In this document: positions 9,071 to 19,109 of the stretch, piece after piece | How the letters are laid out: the number at the start of each line of letters is the position of its first letter | How positions within the stretch are numbered: the stretch's first letter is position 1 | Source of the DNA: Acidobacteriota bacterium | Lineage (GTDB): Bacteria; Acidobacteriota; UBA6911 | Assembly: GCA_031271905.1 (NCBI GenBank) | Contig: JAISUT010000064.1 | Coordinates: 1 to 64,000, forward strand | DNA: 64,000 nucleotides | Direction: 5' to 3' | The notes under the pieces: generated by a model | Database searches by the model: none | Told to the model about the DNA's origin: nothing | The model's input: the letters and a program-made list of their open reading frames with translations, nothing else | Program-made: the position numbers and the translations under genes

Positions 9071-9838
9071 CTAGCGGTAGCCTGCGGAGTCGCGCGCCTT
9101 GCGGGCGAGCGATTCCAAGAAGGCGTCGGCGGTCTGCCCGTCCGCAGGCGCAGACCCGTTCCTCCTCCCGACGACCTCGGCGATGCGGGCCGCCGTCTCC
9201 CTGCGCACCGCGACGTCGAGCGACGCGCGCCGGTTCAGGTACGTCTCGACGAGCGCCAGCTCGTCGGGGGAGATGCGCCCCCCTCTGGTCGCGTCGTCAG
9301 CCGCCGGAGCCGCGCCTTCTCCCGGGCTCCAGATGACGTGGGCGTGATCCACGGGCTTGTCATACACCACGACCGTCCCCGCCACGTAGTCGCCCAGCCG
9401 CTTGCCGCCTTTGTTCAGCATCATGCAGACAAGGCCGGCGGCGTAGACGCCGGGGAGCATGTCGATCGCCCGCATCAGGTTGCGCCCCGCAGCCTCCATG
9501 GCGGTCACGGGCCGCCCCGACTCCTTGATGACCCTGATCTTCACGAGGCGCTTGCCGGGGGTCTGCCCGTTCCAGCGGATCTCGAAAAAGACGAAATAGC
9601 CCCACTGCATGAGGAACGGGACCAAGGCGAACGCCACCGCCATCCCTAGGTCGCCGACGGCGGCCATGTCGAACGCCGCCGCAAGCGCCACGGCGAACAG
9701 TAGCAGTAGAATAACCACGGCGAGTTGCAGTAAACTGTCGATTGCGAGCGCCAGCGCCCGGCTGCCGATGCCTGCGAGCGGCAGTTCGAGCGGGATTTGC
9801 TCGGGGGTGTCTATCGTCAACTTGTCCGCCGGGTCCAA
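9071..9838 (-). CDS. RDD family membrane protein
   Basis: TIDTPEQIPLELPLAGIGSRALALAIDSLLQ...GQTPGKRLVKIRVIKESGRPVT is the RDD signature; start assigned to a TTG at 9838. Confidence 0.85.
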   Translation of the reverse strand: MDPADKLTIDTPEQIPLELPLAGIGSRALALAIDSLLQLAVVILLLLFAVALAAAFDMAAVGDLGMAVAFALVPFLMQWGYFVFFEIRWNGQTPGKRLVKIRVIKESGRPVTAMEAAGRNLMRAIDMLPGVYAAGLVCMMLNKGGKRLGDYVAGTVVVYDKPVDHAHVIWSPGEGAAPAADDATRGGRISPDELALVETYLNRRASLDVAVRRETAARIAEVVGRRNGSAPADGQTADAFLESLARKARDSAGYR

Positions 9839-9840
9839 AC

Positions 9841-10869
9841 GTGATCTCCACTCGATGGATTGAAAAACGCCGACCGCACTGGCGCCGCCTGGAGGGGCTG
9901 CTCCAGCGGTGCCGCCAATCCGGGCCGCATTCCCTCGCCCGCCCCGAACTGCGGAACCTGAGCCTGCTCTACCGGCAGATCGCGTCCGACCTGGCGGTCG
10001 TCCGCGAGGACGCGAGCGCATCGGAATTCACCCGTTATCTGAACCAACTGCTGCTCCAAGCCCACGGTGTCATTTATACAGGCAAAAAAAGCGGAATTAA
10101 AGCCATGCGGGGTTTTTTTCTCCGGGGCTGGCCCCGCATCGTGCGCGAGCACCTGTCGCTGATCGCGGTCGCGACCTGCCTGTTCGCCGTGGGCGGTCTG
10201 GTCGGCATGTTGCTGTCCCTGCGCAGCCCCGACTTCGCCCTGCATTTCCTCGGGGCGGAGATGATGGCGACCATCGAGCGGGGGGAGATGTGGACGCAAT
10301 CCATCGTCTCGGTCAAGCCGCTGGCGTCCGGCGTCATCATGACCAACAACATCAGCGTGTCGTTCATGGCGTTCGCCGGGGGGCTCACGGGCGGCGTCCT
10401 GACGGTCTACGCGATGTTTTTCAACGGCATCCTCATCGGCGCCATCGGCACCGCCTGCGGGACGGCGGGGATGGGGCTGAAGCTCTGGAGCTTCGTCGCG
10501 CCGCACGGGGCGCTGGAGCTGCCCGCCATCTTCATCGCCGGGGGGGCGGGCCTGCGCCTCGCCCAAGGGTTGCTGTTCCCCGGCGTGCTCCCCCGCAAGG
10601 AGTCGGTCGCGCGCGCCGGGCGGCAGGGGGTGCGCCTCATCGCCGGAGTCGTCCCCATGCTGGTCGCCGCCGGGTTGATCGAGGCGTTCGTCTCCCCGAC
10701 GGGGCTGGCGATCCCGCTGAAATTCGCCATGTCGGCGTCATTGCTGGCGCTGCTGCTCTTTTGGATCTTCGGCGCGCGACCACGGGGCGCAAACGGCGCC
10801 GCGCCTGCCGGGGAGCTCACCGTCGCGCCCCTTCGCCCCGGTGCAGCACCTGGTCGGGCAGCTCGTTGA
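9841..10869 (+). CDS. Stage II sporulation protein M (SpoIIM) family membrane protein
   Basis: In-frame GTG start at 9841; ...RRPHWRRLEGLLQRC...LRNLSLLYRQIASDLAVVRED...; divergent to the RDD gene, a known pairing. Confidence 0.8.
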   Translation: MISTRWIEKRRPHWRRLEGLLQRCRQSGPHSLARPELRNLSLLYRQIASDLAVVREDASASEFTRYLNQLLLQAHGVIYTGKKSGIKAMRGFFLRGWPRIVREHLSLIAVATCLFAVGGLVGMLLSLRSPDFALHFLGAEMMATIERGEMWTQSIVSVKPLASGVIMTNNISVSFMAFAGGLTGGVLTVYAMFFNGILIGAIGTACGTAGMGLKLWSFVAPHGALELPAIFIAGGAGLRLAQGLLFPGVLPRKESVARAGRQGVRLIAGVVPMLVAAGLIEAFVSPTGLAIPLKFAMSASLLALLLFWIFGARPRGANGAAPAGELTVAPLRPGAAPGRAAR

Positions 10870-11464
10870 CGTCGTCCGGGCGCGGCGGGAAGTGCTCGGC
10901 GAGCACCCGCCCGCAAATGCCGACGGCCTCGCATATCCCCTCGCACGCCTTGCCCGCGCGGATGCCTCCGATGACGGCGTCGCGCACCTCGTCCCACCCG
11001 CGCCCGCCCATCTTGGCGTTGACGCCCTTGTCGCCGATGACGACGACCATCCGCTCGAACAGCGAGAGGTAGATCTCCACGCCGTTGGACTCGCGGGTCT
11101 GGTGCAACCCGGCGGCGTAGAACTGCACGAACGCCGCCTCGCGCACGCGCTCTTCCATCGCGGAGCGCGCTATGGGCAGGCGCCGGAAGGGCGGGAGCAG
11201 GAAGGCGGCGTAGGATGCCGCGAACGACAGCGCCTCCACCCAGAGGAGTCGCGCGACGGAATGCCCGAACGGGAGCGACAGGAAGACGGCGCTGGCGACC
11301 GCCATCCCGCAGAGCGCGCCCAGCAACGTCGCATGGCGGTAGCGTCCCGACGCCGGCGACAGTGAGAAGACGATCTCCCCCGAAGTGCCGGCCTCCGCCC
11401 GTCTCACCGCGGCCGCGATCGCCTCTTGCTCCCCGTCCGTCAAAAAACCCGTCTTCTTCGCCAC
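10817..11464 (-). CDS. TPM domain protein (second of two)
   Basis: TDGEQEAIAAAVRRAEAGTSGEIVFSLSPASGRYRHATLLGAL and FERMVVVIGDKGVNAKMG; downstream of another TPM protein; GTG start inferred. Confidence 0.7.
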   Translation of the reverse strand: MAKKTGFLTDGEQEAIAAAVRRAEAGTSGEIVFSLSPASGRYRHATLLGALCGMAVASAVFLSLPFGHSVARLLWVEALSFAASYAAFLLPPFRRLPIARSAMEERVREAAFVQFYAAGLHQTRESNGVEIYLSLFERMVVVIGDKGVNAKMGGRGWDEVRDAVIGGIRAGKACEGICEAVGICGRVLAEHFPPRPDDVNELPDQVLHRGEGARR

Positions 11465-11483
11465 CGTCGCCCACCCGAGAAAA

Positions 11484-12368
11484 CTACCACCGGCCCGAGC
11501 TGCCTCCGCCGCCGAAACTGCCTCCGCCGCCGGAGAACCCGCCGCCGAAGCCTCCCCCGCCGAATCCACCGCCGCCTCCGGAGAACCCGCCTCCGAAGCC
11601 GCCGCCCCTGAAACCGCCGCCGCGACCGCCACCCCTCGTCGCCGACTTCAGCACCGTCCCCAGGATGAACCCCAGTCCGGCGCCGACGACCGCGCAGACG
11701 GCGGACGCCAGGATGTCCCCGCCCGTCAGCATGGGGAGCAGGAAGCCGGCGACCGCCCCCAGGGCGGCACCGCCCCACCTCCCGACGGAGGGCACGATCC
11801 AGAAGAACGGGAAGAGCAGGGGGAACAACGCGCCCTTGCCGGAACCGGAACCGCGCCCGCCCGCCCCCCGGTACTCGCCGCGCACCGCCTGGACGATGCC
11901 GGTGACGGCGGCGTCTATCCCGCCGTAATAGTCGCCCGCGCGGAAGCGGGGCGCCATCTCGTCGCGGATTATCCGTCCGGTCGCGGCGTCGGTGAGCGCG
12001 CCCTCGAGCCCGTAGCCGACCTCGATGCGCATCGCCCGATCCTGCACGGCGACCAGCAGCAACACACCGTTGTCCATCCCCTTCCGCCCCAGCCTCCAAG
12101 CCTCCGCGACCCGCATGGAGAAGTCCTCCACGGAGTCCCCGTCGAGGCTGGGGATCGTGAGCACCGCCACCTGCGTGGAGTCGGTCGCCTCCAGTTGCGC
12201 GAGCCGCGCGTCGAGGGCGGCGGCCTGCGGCGGCGTCAGGAGCCCCGCCAAGTCCACGACCCGTCCCGAGGGCGCGGGCACGTCCATCCCCGACATGGAC
12301 GCCGCCGACGCGACGAGCCACGCGACGAGCGCGAGAGTCGGGGGAAGGACGGGGCGGCGTTTAAACAT
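11484..12368 (-). CDS. TPM domain (YgcG-like) secreted protein with Gly-rich C-terminus
   Basis: Signal peptide; VVDLAGLLTPPQAAALDARLAQLEATDSTQVAVLTIPSLDGDSVEDFSMRVAEAWRLGRKGMDNGVLLLVAVQDR; C-terminal FGGGFSGGGG repeats. Confidence 0.85.
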   Translation of the reverse strand: MFKRRPVLPPTLALVAWLVASAASMSGMDVPAPSGRVVDLAGLLTPPQAAALDARLAQLEATDSTQVAVLTIPSLDGDSVEDFSMRVAEAWRLGRKGMDNGVLLLVAVQDRAMRIEVGYGLEGALTDAATGRIIRDEMAPRFRAGDYYGGIDAAVTGIVQAVRGEYRGAGGRGSGSGKGALFPLLFPFFWIVPSVGRWGGAALGAVAGFLLPMLTGGDILASAVCAVVGAGLGFILGTVLKSATRGGGRGGGFRGGGFGGGFSGGGGGFGGGGFGGGFSGGGGSFGGGGSSGRW

Positions 12369-12490
12369 GGGCGCCTCTAAAAGCCCGCAGACAAGGCGTC
12401 GCCGCAGGTCGAAAAGCGGAGTTCGCTGAGGCGAATGGGCGTTTCCGCCCAAGGCGCGACGCAGCGTCCAGGTTTTCCAGAGGTTCACCC
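12369..12490 (-). repeat. Dispersed palindromic element, copy 3 (long form, orientation B)
   Basis: gggcgcctctaaaagcccgcagacaaggcgtcgccgcaggtcgaaaagcgg...aggcgcgacgcagcgtccaggttttccagaggttcaccc. Confidence 0.9.
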
Positions 12491-12617
12491 ATGCGATTTC
12501 CTATGCCGGCCGACTTGTCTTCCAAGCTTGTCCTCCGAGGCGCGGGAGGCGGAGGCGGCATGGCTGCGCGTCAGGCCGCCGCCCCGCCGCCCCGGCGTCC
12601 ATGCCCCATGGGCGTCC

Positions 12618-13229
12618 TCATTTCGAGAAATCGACGGTCGGGGCGGCGTCGCTCCCCGGCGCGGACTGGAAGTACGCCTTGGGCGCGAAGCCGAACATGC
12701 CCGCGAAAAGGGTTCCCGGGAAACGCCTGATCTTGACGTTGTAGGCCTGCGCGGCCTCGTTGAACCTCCGCCGCTCGACGGCGATGCGGTTCTCCGTCCC
12801 TTCGAGCTGGTCTTGCAGGGTCAGGAAATTCTGGTTCGCCTTCAGGTCGGGGTAGCGCTCCACGACCACCAGCAGGCGGGAGAGGGCGCTGGAGAGCGAG
12901 CCTTGCACGGCCTCGAACTTCTGCAGCGCCGCCGGGTCGCCCAACATCTCCGGCGTCATCTGGACCGAGCCCGCCTGCGAGCGGGAGGCGGTGACGGCCT
13001 CCAGCGTCTCGCTCTCGTGCGCCGCGTAACCCTTCACGGTCTCCACGAGGTTGGGGATCAGGTCGGCGCGGCGCTGGTAGGCGTTCTCGACCTGCGCCCA
13101 GGCGGTCTTGACCGACTCGTCCGCCGCGACCATCCCGTTGTAGCCGCTCCAGACGACGCCGACCGCGACGACCACCAGCAGCACGACGACCCCCAGACAC
13201 CCCAAAGCCGCTACCGCCCCTTTGCCCAT
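12618..13229 (-). CDS. lemA: LemA family protein
   Basis: N-terminal TM, YNGMVAADESVKTAWAQVENAYQRRADLIPNLVETVKGYAAHE is the LemA signature. Confidence 0.93.
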   Translation of the reverse strand: MGKGAVAALGCLGVVVLLVVVAVGVVWSGYNGMVAADESVKTAWAQVENAYQRRADLIPNLVETVKGYAAHESETLEAVTASRSQAGSVQMTPEMLGDPAALQKFEAVQGSLSSALSRLLVVVERYPDLKANQNFLTLQDQLEGTENRIAVERRRFNEAAQAYNVKIRRFPGTLFAGMFGFAPKAYFQSAPGSDAAPTVDFSK

Positions 13230-13548
13230 TGCACCCTCCCCGGTGACGTGAACCCCGAACATCAGGGGGAATGCTATATGGAAACCCGCCGCCTGTCACG
13301 CGGTTTTCCAACCCGTGACTCCCGCGACTCCGCGACCCGCTTTACGGTGCAGTCCGGCCAAGCGTCCGCATTGGAAGGCGAACAAGAGATCCTGCGCATG
13401 GAGCAGGAGCGCCTGCCCGTCTTGCAGCAGATCGCCGTCAAATTCCGCATCACCCCGTGAACGGGTCGTTGGCGGGCGCGCCCAGGGCCACGGACGAGTT
13501 CCATTGCCACGGCGACGCACCGCCGCAGGCGGATTGCGTCGGAGGAAC

Positions 13549-14922
13549 TCACACCAGGCTGCGCCCCTTCACCTCCAGGTAGGAGTTCACCGCCGCCGCC
13601 GCCGCGCCGGCGTGATCCACCTCGGCCGCCAGGGCGCCGCGCTGGCGCAACGCGGCGAGCAGAACCTCGCGACGGTGCATCGTCTCCTGCGCCGCCGCCG
13701 CGAGGTACATCTCCGGGACGGAGGATGGGTTGCGCGACGCCAGCTCCGCGAGGTCGGGCTGCCCGATGACCAGCAGCACGACGACGTGGCGCGGCATGAG
13801 CAGGCGCGCCGCGTCGATGACATCCGGCGTGAGCGCGGTCTCCGCGAAGTCCGTCACCCACACCACGAGGCTGCGCCGCGACTGCGTGGCCAGCAGCACC
13901 GAGGCCGCCTGCAAGGGGTTCGACTCCGCAGCCTCCTCCGCAGCCGTCGCAAGATGCTCCAAGATGGCGCGCAGGTGCGCGCCTCCACGCCCCGGAAGGA
14001 TGCGGCTGCGCACGGAACGCCCGTAGGACATCAGCCCCACCCGGTCGCCGGAGGCGAGCGCCACCTCCGCGAGGCTCAGCGCCGCGCCCGTCGCGTAGTC
14101 CAGCTTGCTGAGCCCGTCGATCTTCGCGCGCATGAGCCGTCCCGCATCGACGACCAGCCAGACCGGCTGGCTGCGCTCCAGTTGGAACTGCCGCGTGATC
14201 AGCTTGCCCCGCCGCGCGCTCGCCCTCCAGCATATGTTGCGGAACTCGTCCCCGTCCTGGTATTCGCGCAGGCTCTCGAACTCCCGCCCCCGCCCCCGGC
14301 TCCGGGACTGCCGCCGCTGCACATCGGCAAGCCGGTTGCGGATCATGCCCAAGGGGTCGCGCGCCCGTGCGAGGTCGGGGTATACGCGCACCTCCTGCGC
14401 CAGCCCCGCCGCCGCCCAGCGCTCCGCCAGGCGCAAGGGGCTGCCGTAGCGGATGTAGAGCTCGCCCAGGGCGAGGTCGCCCCGCCGCATGGGCCGCGCC
14501 CGGTACGCCGCCCGCGCCATGCCGCCGCCCGCCACCGCCAGCTCCCGGACGGGCGCCTCGGCGCAAAGCGTCGCCGGGACGTCGTCGGTGAGCGCCAACC
14601 GCAACGCCCGGCCGCTGCGGTTGCGCACCTCCAGGACGATCTCCACCGGGTTTGCCAGCGACGCCGGCGCACCCCACAGGCGGCTCGCCTCGATCCGCCC
14701 CGGGCGCGGGAGCCGTCGGAAGTCCACCGCCCACGCGAGCACGACCAGCAGATCCCAGGCGAACATCCCGTAGGCGAACTGCGTGTGGAACGCCGTCGGC
14801 ACCAGCCACAGCAGCCCCAGCGCCAGCAGGAGGAAGAAGCGCGCGCCGAATGCCGCGCCGAACCGTTTGACGCCGTGGGCGGACGCCGCGACCGGCGGCG
14901 GCGTGAGGGGGGCGCCCCTCAT
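13549..14922 (-). CDS. DUF58 domain-containing protein
   Basis: REFESLREYQDGDEFRNICWRASARRGKLITRQFQLERSQPVWLVVDAGRLM is the DUF58/vWA-like core; stop/start overlap with MoxR gene. Confidence 0.9.
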   Translation of the reverse strand: MRGAPLTPPPVAASAHGVKRFGAAFGARFFLLLALGLLWLVPTAFHTQFAYGMFAWDLLVVLAWAVDFRRLPRPGRIEASRLWGAPASLANPVEIVLEVRNRSGRALRLALTDDVPATLCAEAPVRELAVAGGGMARAAYRARPMRRGDLALGELYIRYGSPLRLAERWAAAGLAQEVRVYPDLARARDPLGMIRNRLADVQRRQSRSRGRGREFESLREYQDGDEFRNICWRASARRGKLITRQFQLERSQPVWLVVDAGRLMRAKIDGLSKLDYATGAALSLAEVALASGDRVGLMSYGRSVRSRILPGRGGAHLRAILEHLATAAEEAAESNPLQAASVLLATQSRRSLVVWVTDFAETALTPDVIDAARLLMPRHVVVLLVIGQPDLAELASRNPSSVPEMYLAAAAQETMHRREVLLAALRQRGALAAEVDHAGAAAAAVNSYLEVKGRSLV

Positions 14923-15866
14923 CGCGGCACCTCGACGGAATTCACGACGTCCCGGACCACCTGATCCGGGGTCAGCCCCTCCAAGTCGGCTTCGGGGCGC
15001 AACACCAGGCGGTGGCGCAACACCGGCGGCGCGGCGGCCTTCACGTCGTCGGGGATGAGGTAATCCCGCGCGTCCAGCGCCGCCATCGCCTTGGCGACCG
15101 CCATCAGGCCGACGGCGGCGCGCGGACTCGCCCCCAGCGACAACGCCTGCCAGTCGCGCGTGCGCCGGACGACCTGCACGATGTAGGAGTAGAGCGCCTG
15201 CTCCACCTGCACGTCGCGCACCTCCTGCCGCGCCCGCCGCAACAGCCCGGGCTCGACCGGCTCCAGCCCCGCAGGCGCCAGCTCCCGCGCGTCGAACCCC
15301 GCCTGGACCCGTTTGAGCAGCTCCACCTCGTCGTCGGCGCCGGGGTAACCGACCCGTATCTTCAGGAGGAAGCGGTCGAGCTGCGCCTCGGGCAACGGGT
15401 AGGTCCCCTCGAACTCGACCGGGTTCTGCGTCGCGAAGACCGTGAACTCCGGAGAGAGGGGCCGCCCCCGTCCGTCGATGGTCACCTGGCGCTCCTCCAT
15501 GCACTCCAGCAGCCCCGCCTGGGTCTTGGGCGGCATGCGGTTGACCTCGTCCACCAGGAGCAGGTCGGCGAACACCGGCCCTTCGTGGAACTGGAACTCG
15601 CCGGACGCCATGTTCAGGACGTTCGTGCCGGTGATGTCGGCGGGCATGAGGTCCGAGGTGCATTGCACGCGCTGGAACCGCAGCCGCAGGAGGCGCGAGA
15701 GCGCCTTGACGACCAAGGTCTTCGCCACCCCCGGCACCCCCTCCAAGAGGGCGTGCCCCTGGCACAGGAGCGCCACCAGGCACTGATCCCTGAATTCCCC
15801 TTGCCCGACGATGACCTTGCCCGTCTCGCGGCGCAGATGCTCCAACAGTTGAGGGACGGCTTCCAT
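14919..15866 (-). CDS. MoxR family AAA+ ATPase
   Basis: GHALLEGVPGVAKTLVVKALSRLL, ADLLLVDEVNRMPPKTQAGLLECMEERQVTIDG, FVFATQNPVEFEGTYPLPEAQLDRFLLK-type motifs. Confidence 0.95.
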   Translation of the reverse strand: MEAVPQLLEHLRRETGKVIVGQGEFRDQCLVALLCQGHALLEGVPGVAKTLVVKALSRLLRLRFQRVQCTSDLMPADITGTNVLNMASGEFQFHEGPVFADLLLVDEVNRMPPKTQAGLLECMEERQVTIDGRGRPLSPEFTVFATQNPVEFEGTYPLPEAQLDRFLLKIRVGYPGADDEVELLKRVQAGFDARELAPAGLEPVEPGLLRRARQEVRDVQVEQALYSYIVQVVRRTRDWQALSLGASPRAAVGLMAVAKAMAALDARDYLIPDDVKAAAPPVLRHRLVLRPEADLEGLTPDQVVRDVVNSVEVPR

Positions 15867-15912
15867 TGTCTATCCTCCTTGTCCACCTCGGTCGATCCCG
15901 CCCGCACCGGCT

Positions 15913-17076
15913 TCACTTCGCCCCCGGGAAGAGCTTCAGCCTCTCCGCCCCCGAATGCAGCGCCCGCACGATCTCCAGCGCCCGCCGGGGAGAGACGTCC
16001 GCACGGCGGGCGGCGGAGCACTCCCGCAACGCATCGGACAGCCCCGCGTCCTGGAAACCCCAGCGGTCGCGCATCGCCTGCTCCAGCCGCTCCGGCGACT
16101 CGTCGCACGGCATCCCCAGCCTGCGCGTCAGCCAGTACACGAACCGCTGGTGGTAGACCTCGACCGCGACCGGTGCGGCGTGGGCGCGATGGTAGAGGTT
16201 GCCGAGCGTCTCGACGAACTCCAGCGGCGACAGGCGGCTCTCGGGCAGAGACGGGCGCAACGGGCCGCTGCGCCGCGCGAAAGTCCAGACGGCGGCAAAC
16301 CCCAGCAACCCCGCCTGCGCCAGCAACCCCAGGAGCAGCCACGCCTCCACCGGGTCGGCGGCGACGTCCCGGTGGCCGTGGAAATATTCGTCCCATATGA
16401 CCGGGCGCCCCTTCCCGCCCAAGGTCGCGAGGAAGAACTCCAGGCTCCCCGGCTCCTTCAACCCCGCGTTGGTCAAGGGGGTGGCGGCCGCCCACCAATG
16501 CACGACCCCCTCGCCGTAGGGGTAGCGCACCACCACCGCCTTGCCGTCCCGCCCGTAAAGCGGCAACGCCTCTCCGGGGAGCGTCCACCACCCGCGCGGC
16601 GCCATGGTGATCTGCGGCGCGGCGCGGGTGGCGGACGTCGGCGCCAGCGCCGGGAAGGCCTCCCACGCCTGCTCGACCGGCGCGGGCTGGACGGCCTTCG
16701 CCGAACCCATGCCGGGCAACATCGGGTACGCCGTCGGGCCGACGGCCACCAAGACCCCCCCTCCGCGGACGAAGCGGCGCAACGCCTCCAGCTCCTCCCC
16801 GTTCGCGGCGACGGTGGGCTCGGCGAGGATGAGCGTGGCGGCGCCCGCCTGCAACGCCGACGGCGGCATCGTGTGCCGGCGCGTGTCGTATCCCGACTCC
16901 TGCAACAGCAGGAACGCCGCCTTCGCCCCGGACGAGTTGACCGACCAGGTGGTCGGCACGTCGCCCTTGCCGCCGTCGGGAGGGGACAGGATCGCGATGG
17001 CGAGCGTCAGGACGGCGAAGACCGCGCCCGTCGCCAGCATGATCTTCCGGTCGCCCGCGCTCAGTCGCAACGGCAT
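15913..17076 (-). CDS. DUF4350 domain-containing membrane protein
   Basis: SVNSSGAKAAFLLLQESGYDTRR...LRRFVRGGGVLVAVGPTAYPM; located in MoxR/DUF58 operon. Confidence 0.75.
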   Translation of the reverse strand: MPLRLSAGDRKIMLATGAVFAVLTLAIAILSPPDGGKGDVPTTWSVNSSGAKAAFLLLQESGYDTRRHTMPPSALQAGAATLILAEPTVAANGEELEALRRFVRGGGVLVAVGPTAYPMLPGMGSAKAVQPAPVEQAWEAFPALAPTSATRAAPQITMAPRGWWTLPGEALPLYGRDGKAVVVRYPYGEGVVHWWAAATPLTNAGLKEPGSLEFFLATLGGKGRPVIWDEYFHGHRDVAADPVEAWLLLGLLAQAGLLGFAAVWTFARRSGPLRPSLPESRLSPLEFVETLGNLYHRAHAAPVAVEVYHQRFVYWLTRRLGMPCDESPERLEQAMRDRWGFQDAGLSDALRECSAARRADVSPRRALEIVRALHSGAERLKLFPGAK

Positions 17077-18023
17077 CCCATCACCTCCAAGTGGCGCAGC
17101 GACTCGGCGAAGGACTCCGGCCCCGCCTGCGCCCGTCCGTACCAGACCGATTCGAACTCCCTGGTCAGCTCGGCGAGCGGCTTCCCCTCCCCGCCGCCGG
17201 CGGGCATGAGCCGCAGGTACTCGCGGGGCGTCCTCGCCTTGTCGGGCGGCCACGCCCCGCCCGCCTCCAAGAAGGATATGCCCCCCCAATAGGCGAGGCG
17301 GACGGCTTCGCGCCACCCCCCCGCCGCCGCCGCCTCGTGCGCCCGCCGGAGCCATTCCCGCCACGGCAGCGCAGACACTGGGCCGTCCTCCCCCTGGGGC
17401 GGGGCGTCCAGGGGCGAAGACCGCTTCATGATCCTGCATATCCAAGACGCCAGCGCCGCGACGGCGACCGCGACCAGGCACCAGACGAAGGCTTTGTTCA
17501 AATCCGCGAAGTGCGACCCGCCGAAGGCCTTCTCCAGCAACCGCACGACGAACATCAGCACCTTCTGCCGGAACCTGTCCCAGGCGCTCGGCCCGCGAAC
17601 CGCCCTGAACTCCCGCCGCGCGAGGATGCGGGAAAGCTCGCGCCGGGCGGGGGCGAAATCTTGCGACGGCGCGGCGAGCGCCCGGGCGTCCTCCTGCAAC
17701 GCGGCGATGTGGCGGCGCACATCCCGCCGCGCCTCCGGGGAGCCGGGGACGCCAGGCAACGCGGATTTCAGCCAGGCGCAGCCCACCGTGTACCTCCTGC
17801 CTCCGGCGCGCACCGTCCATTCCCCGGGCAGCGCCCTGGCCAGCGCGGCGCATTCCCGCGCGCCGGCGGAGCCGTCCGCCGCCAAGGCGGAGACCCGTTC
17901 CAGCTCTGCGGCGTATTCGGGCAGGGACAGCTCCCGGCGCGCGTCCCCGGGAAAAACCAGGGACGCGGCGAAGCCGAGAAGCGACAGGGCTAAAGCCAGG
18001 CGGGGGATCAGTCGTCTAGGCAT
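17061..18023 (-). CDS. DUF4129 domain-containing membrane protein
   Basis: LRRAHEAAAAGGWREAVRLAYWGGISFLEAGGAWPPDKARTPREYLRL, operon context. Confidence 0.75.
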   Translation of the reverse strand: MPRRLIPRLALALSLLGFAASLVFPGDARRELSLPEYAAELERVSALAADGSAGARECAALARALPGEWTVRAGGRRYTVGCAWLKSALPGVPGSPEARRDVRRHIAALQEDARALAAPSQDFAPARRELSRILARREFRAVRGPSAWDRFRQKVLMFVVRLLEKAFGGSHFADLNKAFVWCLVAVAVAALASWICRIMKRSSPLDAPPQGEDGPVSALPWREWLRRAHEAAAAGGWREAVRLAYWGGISFLEAGGAWPPDKARTPREYLRLMPAGGGEGKPLAELTREFESVWYGRAQAGPESFAESLRHLEVMGCRCD

Positions 18024-18027
18024 GGCT

Positions 18028-18864
18028 TCACGAAAACGCCCGGGGTCGCGGGTCGCCCTCTCGCGGCTCCAACGACGAGAGCATGAGCTGCAGGTCGAAG
18101 CCTTCCTTGCGCACCCGCTGGTCGTAGTAGACCAGCGACAGCAGTATCGAGATCAACGGGAGGGTCGCGCACGCGGAGACCGCGTTGCCGACCTGGAGCG
18201 CGACCAGCGCCATCACCGGGATGGATGCGGAGTTCATGAGCCCCGAGACCCCCGCCATGGCTATCCCCGGCAACTGGCAGATCGCGTTGATGACGTAGGA
18301 CAGGGCGACGACGACCAGCGTCGCGAGGAATATGCGGGGACGGCTCCCCGCAGTCAGGCGCCAGCTCCTTTGCATCGCCTCGACGGGGCGCATCCGCTCC
18401 ACGACGACGGCGGGGAAGGTCACCGACCACGCCACCATCAGGAGCACCCCGGGGACTATGCAGAAAACCAACCCGAAGCCGGAGACGACGGAGACGAGCG
18501 TCATGGCGACCAGGAGGGGGAGCCACCTGCCTTTGATGTCGGCGTAGGCCTTGCCGATGCCCGCAGGACGCTCCAGGTAGAGATCCGCCACGGCGGCGAC
18601 CGTCGCCCCCTGCGCCACGGAATACGTGAGCAGCGCCACGACGCCGGACGAAAGCACCACGAAAACCGACAGGCGCGCCATCGCGTCGGGCGAGCCCTGC
18701 GAACCGGCGCCGAACAACACGGCGATCATCGCCAGTTGCGTCAAAAGCAACACCAGCTCGGGGATGGCGGCGATTCCGACGAAGACCAGGAAATGTTTCC
18801 GATAGAGGGAGAACGTCCGGTCGAGCAATTCCCCAACCTCCAGCGGACGGAGTTCCATGGGCAT
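18028..18864 (-). CDS. Integral membrane protein (glycerophosphoryl diester phosphodiesterase membrane-domain-like)
   Basis: MELRPLEVGELLDRTFSLYRKHFLVFVGIAAIPELV, multiple TM segments; last gene of MoxR cluster direction-wise upstream. Confidence 0.6.
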   Translation of the reverse strand: MPMELRPLEVGELLDRTFSLYRKHFLVFVGIAAIPELVLLLTQLAMIAVLFGAGSQGSPDAMARLSVFVVLSSGVVALLTYSVAQGATVAAVADLYLERPAGIGKAYADIKGRWLPLLVAMTLVSVVSGFGLVFCIVPGVLLMVAWSVTFPAVVVERMRPVEAMQRSWRLTAGSRPRIFLATLVVVALSYVINAICQLPGIAMAGVSGLMNSASIPVMALVALQVGNAVSACATLPLISILLSLVYYDQRVRKEGFDLQLMLSSLEPREGDPRPRAFS

Positions 18865-19109
18865 GGCGTGCGCTCCTCAATGACTGACAACCGGCGACGG
18901 CGTTTTCACGCGACGACATCATATCATCGACAGGCGGCGCCCCGGGCGTTTTTTTGCCCTGCGCGGTTCACAATCGCGCGTCGAACTGACACTATTTAAA
19001 GTCCGTCCCTGAAACGAGGGTTTATGGACAGGCCCTACAACCTATAACCAGACGGTTGCGCAAGGCTGCAAGGGCGGCGCGCGCGGCGCGCATGACGAGA
19101 GGAGACGAG

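Noticed and set aside
18900-19060. Possible tRNA or RNA gene in the gap before the beta-helix gene
   Set aside because: No cloverleaf or TPsiC-like motif identifiable by eye.
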